Positions 38,510-47,048 of a DNA stretch of 64,000 nucleotides are shown one piece after another. Both the position numbers and the translations under genes were made by a program. Where the stretch lies: NCBI GenBank assembly GCA_947472645.1, contig CANJBQ010000009.1, positions 1 to 64,000 of the forward strand. The letters are read 5' to 3'. The stretch comes from Burkholderiaceae bacterium. GTDB taxonomy: Bacteria; Pseudomonadota; Gammaproteobacteria; Burkholderiales; Burkholderiaceae. The notes beneath the pieces are model-generated. The model saw nothing but the letters and a program-made list of their open reading frames with translations, had not been told where the DNA came from and made no database searches. Every line of letters begins with the position of its first letter. Position 1 is the first letter of the stretch.

Positions 38510-38962
38510 TTAACCGCCACAGCCGCCAAGAGTCACTTTGATCTCTTTGACAACCATGAACCATTTTCCCTCTGATTTCACTAAAGCATATACATTAGAT
38601 GTCTGCGCCATTTTGATCCTTGAAGTAACAAAAGACTCGGTCCCAGATGGCAGAAAAAATAACGCCGCTAAAGTATTGGGATTCTTATCCACCAAAATGG
38701 CGATTTGCTCAACTTTTAAATTCGAAGAAATGCTAATGGGTACGACCGCCCCATTTTCAGCAATATCTGGGGCATTAAAAGTTATTGCTGCAGATTTTTC
38801 GGGAGCACCAGTATTCAACACCTTAAATACTTCATCTAAGCTTTTTCCGTCAAAAGCCGATTTATTCCACTCAGCAGCTTGAGCATGACTAATCAAACCT
38901 ACAGATGCCATCAAACCAAAGATGGCGGAGTGTTTTAACAATATCCTACGCTGTTGATTCAT
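38510..38962 (-). CDS. soxY: Sulfur-carrier protein SoxY
   Basis: This 150-residue protein carries covalently bound sulfur intermediates on the C-terminal GGCGG cysteine, which is fully visible (TLGGCGG at the very end). The N-terminus MNQQRRILLKHSAIFG resembles a Tat signal with cleavage near AQAAEW. I chose ATG 38962 because GAAGGGG lies six bases upstream; the ORF-track start is six codons earlier. First of soxYZAXB. Confidence 0.94.
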   Translation of the reverse strand: MNQQRRILLKHSAIFGLMASVGLISHAQAAEWNKSAFDGKSLDEVFKVLNTGAPEKSAAITFNAPDIAENGAVVPISISSNLKVEQIAILVDKNPNTLAALFFLPSGTESFVTSRIKMAQTSNVYALVKSEGKWFMVVKEIKVTLGGCGG

Positions 38963-38974
38963 AAAATCCCCTTC

Positions 38975-39011
38975 ATTCAAACTAATCTACTATTTTATAG
39001 GTAGTTTGAAT
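38975..39011 (-). promoter_or_regulatory. Inverted repeat over the putative sox promoter (candidate operator)
   Basis: ATTCAAACTA and TAGTTTGAAT form a perfect 10-bp inverted repeat separated by 17 bases. On the minus strand the spacer contains TATAAAAT, a good -10 element, and the repeat ends right before the soxY ribosome site. A repressor bound here would cover the promoter, as ArsR-type sulfur regulators do. As RNA it could also fold into a hairpin next to the ribosome site. No regulator gene is in view. Confidence 0.45.
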
Positions 39012-39031
39012 AATCGACTTGAATCTGATGT

Positions 39032-39892
39032 TCAGAGAAGATTAATGGGTAGCTTTAAGTAGGAGACGCCATTTGACTCTGGTGAGGGAAATTCTCCAGC
39101 ACGGATATTGATTTGCACGGAGGGCAAAATTAAGGCTGGCATTTCCAAGGTCTTATCTCTTGCCGTTCGCATTTCAACAAAATCAACTTCAGAAACACCA
39201 TCATGAACATGGATATTACCTTTTCGTTGGAGAGCGACCGTAGTCTCACACTGGATCATCCGACCCTCTGGTGGGTAATCATGACACATAAAAAGTCGTG
39301 TACTCAGTGGTAGATTTAAGATTTTTTGAATCGATTGATAGAGAGCCTTCGCATTACCACCTGGGAAATCACACCGTGCTGTTCCAACATCAGGCAAAAA
39401 CATCGTATCGCCGACAAACACACAATCACCTATCTGATAAGCCATGCATGCGGGTGTATGGCCTGGCACATATAAACATTGAATACTTAACTGACCACAA
39501 AATATTTCTTCATTTTCATCTAGTAAATAATCAAACTGCTGACCATTTGGAATAAAGGTTGAATCTAAGTGAAAAATTTCTTTAAAAACCTTTTGTACTT
39601 GCTGAATTTGCGATCCAATCGCTAGCTTTCCACCTAGCTTACGCTTCAGATAAGGCGCCGCTGTTAAGTGGTCAGCATGAGCATGAGTCTCTAAAATAAA
39701 AACTACATCTAACTTATGATCCTGAATAAATGTAATCACCTCATCAGCACTGTGTGTTGATGTTCGACCTGACTTCGTATCGAAATTCAAAACAGAATCA
39801 ATAATTACACACTGACTAGAGACTTTTTCGTAAACAACATAGGTGAATGTTCCTGTCGGTGCATCAAAGAATGATTCAACAATAGGGTTCAT
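39032..39892 (-). CDS. MBL-fold persulfide dioxygenase-like hydrolase
   Basis: This 286-residue metallo-beta-lactamase-fold protein has the motif THAHADH (His70, His72, Asp74, His75), GHTPACMAYQIGD, GDTMF and CHDYPPEGR. The ETHE1/Blh group oxidises glutathione persulfide to sulfite using iron. It lies just upstream of soxY on the same strand and next to a TauE/SafE exporter, which fits sulfite production and export. There is no signal peptide, so it is cytoplasmic. Confidence 0.88.
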   Translation of the reverse strand: MNPIVESFFDAPTGTFTYVVYEKVSSQCVIIDSVLNFDTKSGRTSTHSADEVITFIQDHKLDVVFILETHAHADHLTAAPYLKRKLGGKLAIGSQIQQVQKVFKEIFHLDSTFIPNGQQFDYLLDENEEIFCGQLSIQCLYVPGHTPACMAYQIGDCVFVGDTMFLPDVGTARCDFPGGNAKALYQSIQKILNLPLSTRLFMCHDYPPEGRMIQCETTVALQRKGNIHVHDGVSEVDFVEMRTARDKTLEMPALILPSVQINIRAGEFPSPESNGVSYLKLPINLL

Positions 39893-40016
39893 ATTCTTCT
39901 CTTAGGTTGGTGAACTACGTAGGTAAATTATAGGTGAAGATAAACAATATAACCAAAATTTATTAGTTAATTACTTTATTATCTATATACTATAAAGAAC
40001 CTCCTACGAAGTATGG

Positions 40017-40030
40017 CATCACACGTGATG
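40017..40030. promoter_or_regulatory. Palindrome upstream of tauE-like gene
   Basis: CATCAC-AC-GTGATG is a perfect 6+6 inverted repeat, 37 to 50 bases before the TauE/SafE start, in the 174-base divergent gap with the persulfide dioxygenase gene. It may be an operator; the size is small enough that chance is possible. Confidence 0.3.
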
Positions 40031-40066
40031 TTAATAGATTTAAAGTACCCCTTTTAAAGAGATTAT

Positions 40067-40873
40067 ATGGCTCCTGTATTTTTTGAGACCGCTGGATTAG
40101 GTATTTTAATCGGTATCATCATGGGCATTACCGGCGCTGGTGGAGGAATTCTGTCTGTACCGATTCTAGTATTTACACTGAATTTACCTATCGCTCAAGC
40201 TAGTCCAATCGCACTATCAGCAATTACATTGGCCGCCGCAGCTGGAGCTTTAATTGGCTTTCAGGGAAAGGTTCTTCGCTACAAAGCCGCTTTCTTAATG
40301 TCTTTGATAGGACTCCTTCTATCACCCATTGGTCTATGGCTAGCACAAATTGTGCCAAATGCACCATTGCAAGTTCTTTTTGGGATCATCCTTCTCTATG
40401 TTTCCGTTAACTTGTTAAATCAAGCTCATCAGGAAAAAAAAGGGCTATCTTCTTTACGAAACCAACCACCTTGTCAACTGAATACCTTAACCGGTAAATT
40501 CAACTGGAGTATCTCCTGCGCTAAATGCTTAATGTTTACTGGAGCACTAGCTGGTTTTCTATCAGGTTTACTCGGGGTTGGTGGCGGATTTGTAATTGTC
40601 CCCGCTCTCAAGAAATTTACTGACCTCCCCATGAAATCAATCGTGGCCACATCCCTTGGCGTCCTCGCTATTGTTAGCGCCGGTGGCGCAACAGTATCTC
40701 TTTTCATCGGCACGCTCAATACAAAGATTGCCATTCCTTTCGCCCTAGGTACGCTCATTGGACTGCTGATCGGCAAAGCTTTGGAAAAGAAAATTAGCGG
40801 GCCGAGAGCGCAGCAAATGTTTGCAACTCTAGCCCTTTTTGTAGGAATCAGTCTAATTGCGAAATCGTTTTAG
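40067..40873 (+). CDS. Sulfite exporter TauE/SafE family membrane protein
   Basis: This 268-residue integral membrane protein has about eight segments and the two internal repeats of the family (GIIMGITGAGGGILSVPIL near the start and GFLSGLLGVGGGFVIVPAL in the second half). It is likely to export sulfite or a related sulfur anion produced by the neighbouring Sox and persulfide dioxygenase genes. Its stop overlaps that of the convergent FAH gene by four bases. Confidence 0.9.
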   Translation: MAPVFFETAGLGILIGIIMGITGAGGGILSVPILVFTLNLPIAQASPIALSAITLAAAAGALIGFQGKVLRYKAAFLMSLIGLLLSPIGLWLAQIVPNAPLQVLFGIILLYVSVNLLNQAHQEKKGLSSLRNQPPCQLNTLTGKFNWSISCAKCLMFTGALAGFLSGLLGVGGGFVIVPALKKFTDLPMKSIVATSLGVLAIVSAGGATVSLFIGTLNTKIAIPFALGTLIGLLIGKALEKKISGPRAQQMFATLALFVGISLIAKSF

Positions 40874-41958
40874 ACTTCGTTCTTGATCGGGTTACGAATT
40901 AAGCCAATCCCAGTAACTTCAGATTCCATTACATCACCAGGTTTTAAAAATTCAGGCGGCTTGCGACTAAACCCTACCCCTGGCGGAGTACCCGTAGCAA
41001 TAATATCGCCAGCCTCTAGTGTTAATCCTCGTGATAACTCGGCAATAATGCTCGGAATCTTAAAGAACATTTGTTTGTAAGATCCATTTTGTTTTTCAAC
41101 ACCGTTGACTCGGCATATTAAACGCACACTATCTAAATCTACCGCATTGGCCGTCATGATCCAAGGCCCCATCGGCCCATAGCCATCTATGCTCTTACCT
41201 TTAAACCACTGCCCACTATGGCGTTTTTGTTGGACATCTCTCAGTGTCGTATCGTTATAGACTGAATAACCGTAGACATAATCCATAGCTTGAGCTTCTG
41301 GGATATTTTTTCCAGTTTTACCGATGATTAGAGCTAACTCAACTTCCCAATCAGCTTCCGGAGAATTAGACGCGTCATACGGAATAGGATCGAAAGGCCC
41401 ATTCATTGTGTATACACCTTTGGTAAAAAATACTGGATTTTTTGGATACTCTTTAATACTCTTATCCGCTCTTGCTTGCATACCCTCTTCAAAGTGATCT
41501 AAGTAGTTCCAACCAACAGCATAAATATTACTTTGTGGCCGAGGTATAGGTGAAAGTAGTTTCACTTGATTCATCAGTGGTCTCATCATTCGCTTCTTCA
41601 TGCCCTGTGAAACAATTTGCTGTACTTGTGCAAGACCAATCTCACCAGCATGAATGAGTGACAACATGGAATAAGGATCAAAACCGAGTTTTGACCCACG
41701 CCCTTCAATGGCAATATCCAAAACTTGTCCATCATTGAGAACCACGCCTAGGCGAGGTTTTTCTTGAGCACTTGGTACAAAGGTAACTAAACGTAATCCT
41801 GGCTTTACCATCGGAGGTGGAACTGATTCTGGACTCATATTGACGGAACTCTGAGCTTGAGATTGAACGGAACCACCTAATAACAAACCTGAGGCTACTG
41901 TACCTTTGATCAAATCTCTACGACTGATGTTGAAATTAGTATTATCTTTCTGATCCAT
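40870..41958 (-). CDS. Tat-exported fumarylacetoacetate hydrolase-fold protein
   Basis: This 362-residue protein has a Tat-type signal (ISRRDLIKGT at 11-20, a hydrophobic stretch, cleavage near SQAQ about residue 36). The FAH domain from about residue 120 has EADWEVELALIIGK with the metal-binding Glu pair, YNDTTLRDVQ with the Asp, KSIDGYGPMGPW and TGTPPGVG. The family performs hydrolysis, decarboxylation or hydration of diketo acids and is normally cytoplasmic; export is unusual. It is last in the modAB-modC/mocA-xdhC operon (22 bases after xdhC). The substrate is unknown. Confidence 0.88.
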   Translation of the reverse strand: MDQKDNTNFNISRRDLIKGTVASGLLLGGSVQSQAQSSVNMSPESVPPPMVKPGLRLVTFVPSAQEKPRLGVVLNDGQVLDIAIEGRGSKLGFDPYSMLSLIHAGEIGLAQVQQIVSQGMKKRMMRPLMNQVKLLSPIPRPQSNIYAVGWNYLDHFEEGMQARADKSIKEYPKNPVFFTKGVYTMNGPFDPIPYDASNSPEADWEVELALIIGKTGKNIPEAQAMDYVYGYSVYNDTTLRDVQQKRHSGQWFKGKSIDGYGPMGPWIMTANAVDLDSVRLICRVNGVEKQNGSYKQMFFKIPSIIAELSRGLTLEAGDIIATGTPPGVGFSRKPPEFLKPGDVMESEVTGIGLIRNPIKNEV

Positions 41959-41980
41959 GATTTATTCTCCTTCTGTCTTT

Positions 41981-42979
41981 TTATAAATTGAGTTCAGTTT
42001 TTGCCTGGGCAACTGACATCTGTTTTGATAACTGTACTCCATTTTTCACAGCTAATATCTCAGCCATCACACTCACTGCAATTTCTGAGGGGGTTTTACT
42101 CCCAATATAAATACCAATTGGACCGCGTAACTTTTCTAAAGACTCGTGGGTATGGTCAAAATGTTCAATTAAGCGTTGTTTGCGAGACTCATTGTTGCGG
42201 CGTGAGCCAATCGCACCTACATAAAATGCATCCGTCTGTAATGCCTCTATTAGGGCCAAATCATCTAACTTAGGATCGTGGGTCAAGGCAACAATACATG
42301 TTCTCGAATCAGGCTTTAAATTCGTCACCATATCATCTGGGGAACCATGATCGAGGTTTACACCAGGGACGGACCATGAACTTCGATATTCATCTCTTGG
42401 ATCACAAACCGTCACTGAAAACCCATTAAATAAAGCCATCGTCGCTAAATACTCACTCATTTGACCAGCACCAATAATCAACATCCTATATTCAGGTCCA
42501 AAAGTATTTACTAGATGTTGAGTACTAAGGCTTAATTCTGCAGGTTTGTCTGTGGCCATTAACTTTACCTGGCCAGTTGCTAATTCCACCTGACGCGAGA
42601 CTAAAGAACCGTGACTTAATAAATCAATAAGTTCTCTTAATGATTGTGCATCCGGGTTGTATTCCAAAAGTAACTCTAAGGTTCCGCCGCAAGGCAAACC
42701 AAAACGATGTGCTTCATCAGCAGAAATTCCGTAGCGCAAAAATTGCGGTACCTGATCCGCTAAAGCATGTGCTTGCGTATTTTGTCGAATTAAATCGTCC
42801 TCTATACATCCCCCAGAAACACTCCCAGTGACTCGACTATCTTCACACATGGCCATAATTGACCCAATGGGTCTAGGCGAAGACCCCCAAGTCCTCACAA
42901 CAGTAACAAGTAAGGCTTTTTTATTCTCCATCCGCCAAGCTAGTAATTGACGTAACACAGTAATATCAATATTTTCCAT
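41981..42979 (-). CDS. xdhC: XdhC-family molybdenum cofactor insertase
   Basis: This 332-residue protein has the XdhC/CoxI N-terminal domain (VRTWGSSPRPIGSIMAM, GSVSGGCIEDDLI) and a C-terminal Rossmann domain (LIIGAGQMSEYLATMA, HDPKLDDLALIEAL, YVGAIGSRRN). Such proteins bind and deliver sulfurated molybdenum cofactor to xanthine dehydrogenase-type enzymes. Placement right after the nucleotidyltransferase domain of the fusion gene suggests channelling of the cofactor. It could serve any of the three molybdenum hydroxylases in this window. Confidence 0.92.
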   Translation of the reverse strand: MENIDITVLRQLLAWRMENKKALLVTVVRTWGSSPRPIGSIMAMCEDSRVTGSVSGGCIEDDLIRQNTQAHALADQVPQFLRYGISADEAHRFGLPCGGTLELLLEYNPDAQSLRELIDLLSHGSLVSRQVELATGQVKLMATDKPAELSLSTQHLVNTFGPEYRMLIIGAGQMSEYLATMALFNGFSVTVCDPRDEYRSSWSVPGVNLDHGSPDDMVTNLKPDSRTCIVALTHDPKLDDLALIEALQTDAFYVGAIGSRRNNESRKQRLIEHFDHTHESLEKLRGPIGIYIGSKTPSEIAVSVMAEILAVKNGVQLSKQMSVAQAKTELNL

Positions 42980-42996
42980 CTGTAATAAATCTTCCT

Positions 42997-44775
42997 TTAT
43001 TGAGGATCTTGATATGGTAACTCGATATACATCCCAGTTTTACTTTGGAAATCCATCATATCCTCTTCAGAGTCTATATCAAAGGTGAAATGATGATTAT
43101 TCGATGCCCATTGAGTTACCCTGTGTGGATGTAAATCCATAAAATCTCGAACCGTCATCTTCTCATTACAATTGATGATTTCTTGTAAAGCTTTGCCAGA
43201 AAGTAATACTGGATTACCACGTTGACCATTTACCATGGGGAGTAAAAAATCACCTGAGGGCATGACCTTAAATTGTTCAATGAGCTGTCGTAAATCAGAC
43301 TCATCAAGATAAGGTTGATCCCCTAACACCATGAGTACAACATCCAAGTCCTTTGTTTGCTGATAGATAGTCTCTAATCCTATACGAACAGAACTCGACT
43401 GCCCTCTCGCGGGATCAGAATTAGTTACCAGATGAACATCGGGTAGATAAATCGACGAACGAATTTGCTGCTCATAATAACCCGTCACAATCACTACGGG
43501 TGTAGTAACAAATCGACCTACCGCCTCTAAATGACGATTTAGTAACGTTTTACCATCTATCTTCATCAATGATTTAGGAATCGATCCTAAGCGAGTACCC
43601 TGGCCAGCCACTAATAATATAGCGCCAATTTGAATTTTCTTTTCACGCTTTAATTTTTGCAACATCTTAACGTTTGGGTCTGAATACACCGGCATGATGT
43701 GAATACCCGCAGGATCTAAACTGATAAATAAACGATCATTTTTCAGTAATTGAAAATCTTTTACCATCCGTGTACTTAACTCTAAATACATCATTTCTGA
43801 AAAAGGTAAATCTAAAGAAAATGTGATGCTCGAGATATCCCCTAACTGCATAATCTCTTCCACTTTGGCGCTAATACAATTCGTACGACCTTGATTGTCT
43901 CTAGATAACTCAACAAACTCACCGGAGATGACCCATTTGACTTCGGTGTTATCTGGCAAGCGCCCCTTATCTTCAATCTGTAATTTCATCGAGTGCACTC
44001 CTTGCCCCCATTGCAAATATGCCCTACGCACATCACTAGAAGAAAAATCACTCTTAAAAAAAGTACCTGAATAGATATCTGTTAAACCAACGAGTTCTGC
44101 AACACGCGCGTTACGTGGACTAGAAAAAATATGGGCAGGTGATGCTTGTTGTAATGTTTTACCTTGATCCAAAATACACATCCGATCACAAAGCAGTCTA
44201 GCTTCTTTTAAATCATGCGTCACCATCACGATAGGGATATCAATGCGTTGCCTGAGCTTAATCAATTCTTCATACAAGATTTTTCGTGTTGGATGATCGA
44301 CTGCTGAAAACGCTTCATCAAGTAAAAGCAACTTTGGATTCCTGGCAAAAGCTCTTGCTAAAGCTACTCTCTGCCGCTGTCCGCCAGAGAGCTCATGCGG
44401 GAAACGCTTTTGTAAATCTAGCAAGCCCATGTCCCTCATTAAACTTTCAACCAGTTCCGAACTTTGATGTTGAGCAAGAGCCAGAAAAATATTGTCATAG
44501 GTATTTAAGTGGGGAAATAGTGCGTAGTTCTGAAAAACCATTCCAACACTTCTCTGAGCAGCTGGAATAGATATCTGATGCGTTGCATCAAACCAAATTT
44601 GACCATCCACCTGAATCAAACCATCATGCAATGGCATGAGTCCCGCCAGAGATCTCAATGCACTTGTCTTACCACTCCCGGATGGTCCTACCAAAGCTAA
44701 TAGCTCTCCCCGCTGACACTCAAAAGACATGTCTAAAAGAACAGGATTTTGGGAACGTAATACCGCTTTTAGCAT
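42997..44775 (-). CDS. modC: Fusion of molybdate ABC ATPase (ModC) and MocA-like nucleotidyltransferase
   Basis: This is one uninterrupted 592-residue frame. Residues 1-230 are an ABC ATPase with Walker A GPSGSGKT (30-37), LSGGQRQR (129-136), LLLLDEAFSAVD (149-160) and switch His (VTHD). About 235-365 is a TOBE-like regulatory region. Residues 383-592 are a nucleotidyltransferase of the MocA group: LLVAGQGTRLGSIPKSLM (387-404), GDQPYL (485-490) and the terminal DIDSEEDM (566-573). ModC drives molybdate uptake; MocA attaches CMP to molybdopterin to make the cytosine-dinucleotide cofactor. A single polypeptide doing both would link uptake and maturation. Whether both activities remain is untested. 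It follows modB by one base. Confidence 0.93.
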   Translation of the reverse strand: MLKAVLRSQNPVLLDMSFECQRGELLALVGPSGSGKTSALRSLAGLMPLHDGLIQVDGQIWFDATHQISIPAAQRSVGMVFQNYALFPHLNTYDNIFLALAQHQSSELVESLMRDMGLLDLQKRFPHELSGGQRQRVALARAFARNPKLLLLDEAFSAVDHPTRKILYEELIKLRQRIDIPIVMVTHDLKEARLLCDRMCILDQGKTLQQASPAHIFSSPRNARVAELVGLTDIYSGTFFKSDFSSSDVRRAYLQWGQGVHSMKLQIEDKGRLPDNTEVKWVISGEFVELSRDNQGRTNCISAKVEEIMQLGDISSITFSLDLPFSEMMYLELSTRMVKDFQLLKNDRLFISLDPAGIHIMPVYSDPNVKMLQKLKREKKIQIGAILLVAGQGTRLGSIPKSLMKIDGKTLLNRHLEAVGRFVTTPVVIVTGYYEQQIRSSIYLPDVHLVTNSDPARGQSSSVRIGLETIYQQTKDLDVVLMVLGDQPYLDESDLRQLIEQFKVMPSGDFLLPMVNGQRGNPVLLSGKALQEIINCNEKMTVRDFMDLHPHRVTQWASNNHHFTFDIDSEEDMMDFQSKTGMYIELPYQDPQ

Positions 44776-44776
44776 C

Positions 44777-45454
44777 TTAGGTCACTTGCCGTTGAATATG
44801 ATTGGGTCGATGTAAAAAAAACTGAGTCAACAATATGGTTAAAAATGAAACGAATAAAAGCATCAGCGCCATAGCCCCAGCTTCATCCATATGAAGGGTT
44901 TGCATCTGATCGTAAATGGCAATCGAAATTGTGCGTGTTTGATTGGGAATGTTTCCACCCACCATGAGAACTACCCCAAACTCACCTAAGGTATGGGTGA
45001 AAGTCATGATTAAACCCGTCAAAATACCCTTCCACGCCAGCGGTAATTCAATTTTCAAAAGAGTGTGCCAAGTACTTAAGCCACACGTTTTAGAAGCATC
45101 CTTTAAGTCCTGAGGAATACTTTCAAAGGCTCGTATAATTGGTAACCAGGCAAACGGGATATTAAATAATAAACTCGCTAACCAAATGCCTGTAAATGAA
45201 AAAACTAAAGATACATGGGTCAATTGATAAAAGTAATTACCGAGCCAACTCCCCCTGCCAAGACCCACCAATATGTAATAGCCTAAGACCGTTGGCGGCA
45301 AGACTAAGGGCAAGGTGAAAAGTACTTGAAAAGATTGATTCACTAAACTAGACTGACGTTGTAGCCAGTAGGTAATAAAAATACCCGAGGGGATTAAAAA
45401 TAGCGCCGTTAATAGGGCTAATTCAATAGAAAGACGGAGGGATTCCCAATCCAT
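44777..45454 (-). CDS. modB: Molybdate ABC transporter permease ModB
   Basis: This 225-residue inner-membrane permease has about five segments. It has the ModB pattern LVLPPTVLGYYILVGLG and the loop FESIPQDLKDASKTCGLSTWHT that docks to the ATPase, followed by HTLGEFGVVLMVGG. It lies 20 bases after modA and one base before the modC fusion. Confidence 0.93.
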   Translation of the reverse strand: MDWESLRLSIELALLTALFLIPSGIFITYWLQRQSSLVNQSFQVLFTLPLVLPPTVLGYYILVGLGRGSWLGNYFYQLTHVSLVFSFTGIWLASLLFNIPFAWLPIIRAFESIPQDLKDASKTCGLSTWHTLLKIELPLAWKGILTGLIMTFTHTLGEFGVVLMVGGNIPNQTRTISIAIYDQMQTLHMDEAGAMALMLLFVSFLTILLTQFFLHRPNHIQRQVT

Positions 45455-45474
45455 CTTAATAGATACCCTTTAAA

Positions 45475-46272
45475 TTATTCATAACCATATTTTCGCCAAA
45501 TTTTACGAGCTTCATCCGTTTGTAAGAATTGATAAAAACTTTTTGCGTTCTGAGTGGCAGTTTTCATCAAAACCATTTTCTGCAAAATTGGCGTGTGTAA
45601 TTTTTCTGGAATGACCGTATAAGGGCCATTGATCGGAGGATTCGGAGGTAGCACCATTGAAAGCGGTACCATGCCCGATTGTGCGGCTTGTGTTTTTAAA
45701 AATAGCATCGTTTGACCAACATCACTACCCATCACTAAACGTGGTTTGACTAAGTCCGATAATCCATACATCCGTAAACTTTCAGTCGCAGCAAGGCCAT
45801 ATGGTGCCAAAGCTGGATTCGCAATGGCAAATTTATCAATTCGTCCATCTTGCAAAGCGCGCTTTAGATCAGCAAAATTTTGGTCTAAAATCACCTTACT
45901 ATTTGGTGAAACCAGAAGCACTAATCTTCCGCGAGCGTAGACAGTACCAATTCCTTGCGTCAGCGCTAAATTCGCTAATCGGTCGGCAAATTCTTCATTC
46001 GCTGACAGGAATATATCAAACTGAGCCCCCTGCACAATTTGTTGGTAAAAGTTACCAGACGCTCCATAAACCACATCAACAGATTGTTTAGTCTGCTCCT
46101 TAAAAAGAGCCGACAGCTCATTTAAGACCCCATTCAAATTTGCTGCAGCAGCAATTCTTAAAGGAGGTAGCTCAGCAGCATGAGTCGGCAATATCATTAC
46201 TGAAAAGCCCATTAAAAAACAGGCTTGGTAAGCTATTTTGCACAAAACAGACCGAAACACAGAGCTTGTCAT
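45475..46272 (-). CDS. modA: Molybdate-binding periplasmic protein ModA
   Basis: This 265-residue type II solute-binding protein has a signal peptide (cleavage near THAAELP, about residue 33). The mature start LRIAAAANLNGVLNELSALF and VYGASGNFYQQI are ModA hallmarks. I use the ATG at 46272, which has an AAGGA ribosome site, rather than the GTG seven codons earlier. It heads the operon; I did not see a ModE box in the short upstream gap. Confidence 0.92.
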   Translation of the reverse strand: MTSSVFRSVLCKIAYQACFLMGFSVMILPTHAAELPPLRIAAAANLNGVLNELSALFKEQTKQSVDVVYGASGNFYQQIVQGAQFDIFLSANEEFADRLANLALTQGIGTVYARGRLVLLVSPNSKVILDQNFADLKRALQDGRIDKFAIANPALAPYGLAATESLRMYGLSDLVKPRLVMGSDVGQTMLFLKTQAAQSGMVPLSMVLPPNPPINGPYTVIPEKLHTPILQKMVLMKTATQNAKSFYQFLQTDEARKIWRKYGYE

Positions 46273-46311
46273 TTTTATCCTTATTGATGGCACTCATCAT
46301 GGATTATAAAG

Positions 46312-46341
46312 AACAAAGCCCACAACGAAGTGGGCTTTGTT
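46312..46341 (-). terminator. Terminator hairpin between peroxiredoxin and modA
   Basis: AACAAAGCCCAC and GTGGGCTTTGTT form a perfect 12-bp stem with a 6-base loop. On the minus strand it follows the peroxiredoxin gene and continues into CTTTATAA. It separates that gene from the mod operon. Confidence 0.72.
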
Positions 46342-46357
46342 TGTAAACGACAGAGAT

Positions 46358-46996
46358 TTACTTATTCGGCTGTGGAGTAATCCGTAAATAAGGTCTTGGT
46401 GAAGTAACACCTTTTGGATACTTAGCCTTAATCACTTCTGGATCTTGTACAGTCATTGGAATAATCACATCATCGCCATCTTTCCAATTTCCAGGAGTTG
46501 CAACTGTGTATGCATCGGTGAGTTGTAATGCATCAACAACACGTAAAACTTCATCAAAGTTACGACCTGTACTCATTGGATAGGTAATCATCAAGCGCAC
46601 GACTTTCTTTGGATCGATGACGAATAAAGAACGAACCGTTGCAGTTGCAGATTGGTTCGGATGAATCATGTCATATAAATTGGATACCGTCTTATCTTCG
46701 TCAGCAATAATTGGAAAACCTACAACCGTGTGTTGGGTTTCTTCAATATCTTTGATCCAAGTTTTATGTTTGTCCGCAGGATCAACTGATAAAGCAATGG
46801 CTTTAACATTGCGTTTATCAAACTCTGGCTTTAACTTCGCCGTTAAACCTAGCTCCGTTGTGCAAACGGGCGTGAAATCTGCCGGATGCGAAAACAAAAT
46901 AACCCAAGAGTTACCTGCCCATTCGTGAAATTTAATTTTTCCAATAGAAGAGTCTTGCTCAAAATCGGGGGCTTGATCGCCTAAACGTATTGTCAT
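46358..46996 (-). CDS. 1-Cys peroxiredoxin (Prx6 type)
   Basis: This 212-residue peroxidase reduces hydroperoxides. The only cysteine is the peroxidatic Cys45 in PADFTPVCTTELG, so it is a 1-Cys enzyme; the Prx6-type C-terminal extension (TPGNWKDGDDVIIPMTV) is present. I use ATG 46996, with AGGA upstream. The physiological reductant is unknown. Confidence 0.92.
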   Translation of the reverse strand: MTIRLGDQAPDFEQDSSIGKIKFHEWAGNSWVILFSHPADFTPVCTTELGLTAKLKPEFDKRNVKAIALSVDPADKHKTWIKDIEETQHTVVGFPIIADEDKTVSNLYDMIHPNQSATATVRSLFVIDPKKVVRLMITYPMSTGRNFDEVLRVVDALQLTDAYTVATPGNWKDGDDVIIPMTVQDPEVIKAKYPKGVTSPRPYLRITPQPNK

Positions 46997-47048
46997 GTTA
47001 TTTATCCTGTTGTCAATCATGTAGTTCTCATATTATGCACGATTATGA

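Noticed and set aside
46273-46357. ModE box or Moco riboswitch before modA
   Set aside because: The gap is under 100 bases, mostly occupied by a terminator hairpin, and no ModE-like repeat is visible.
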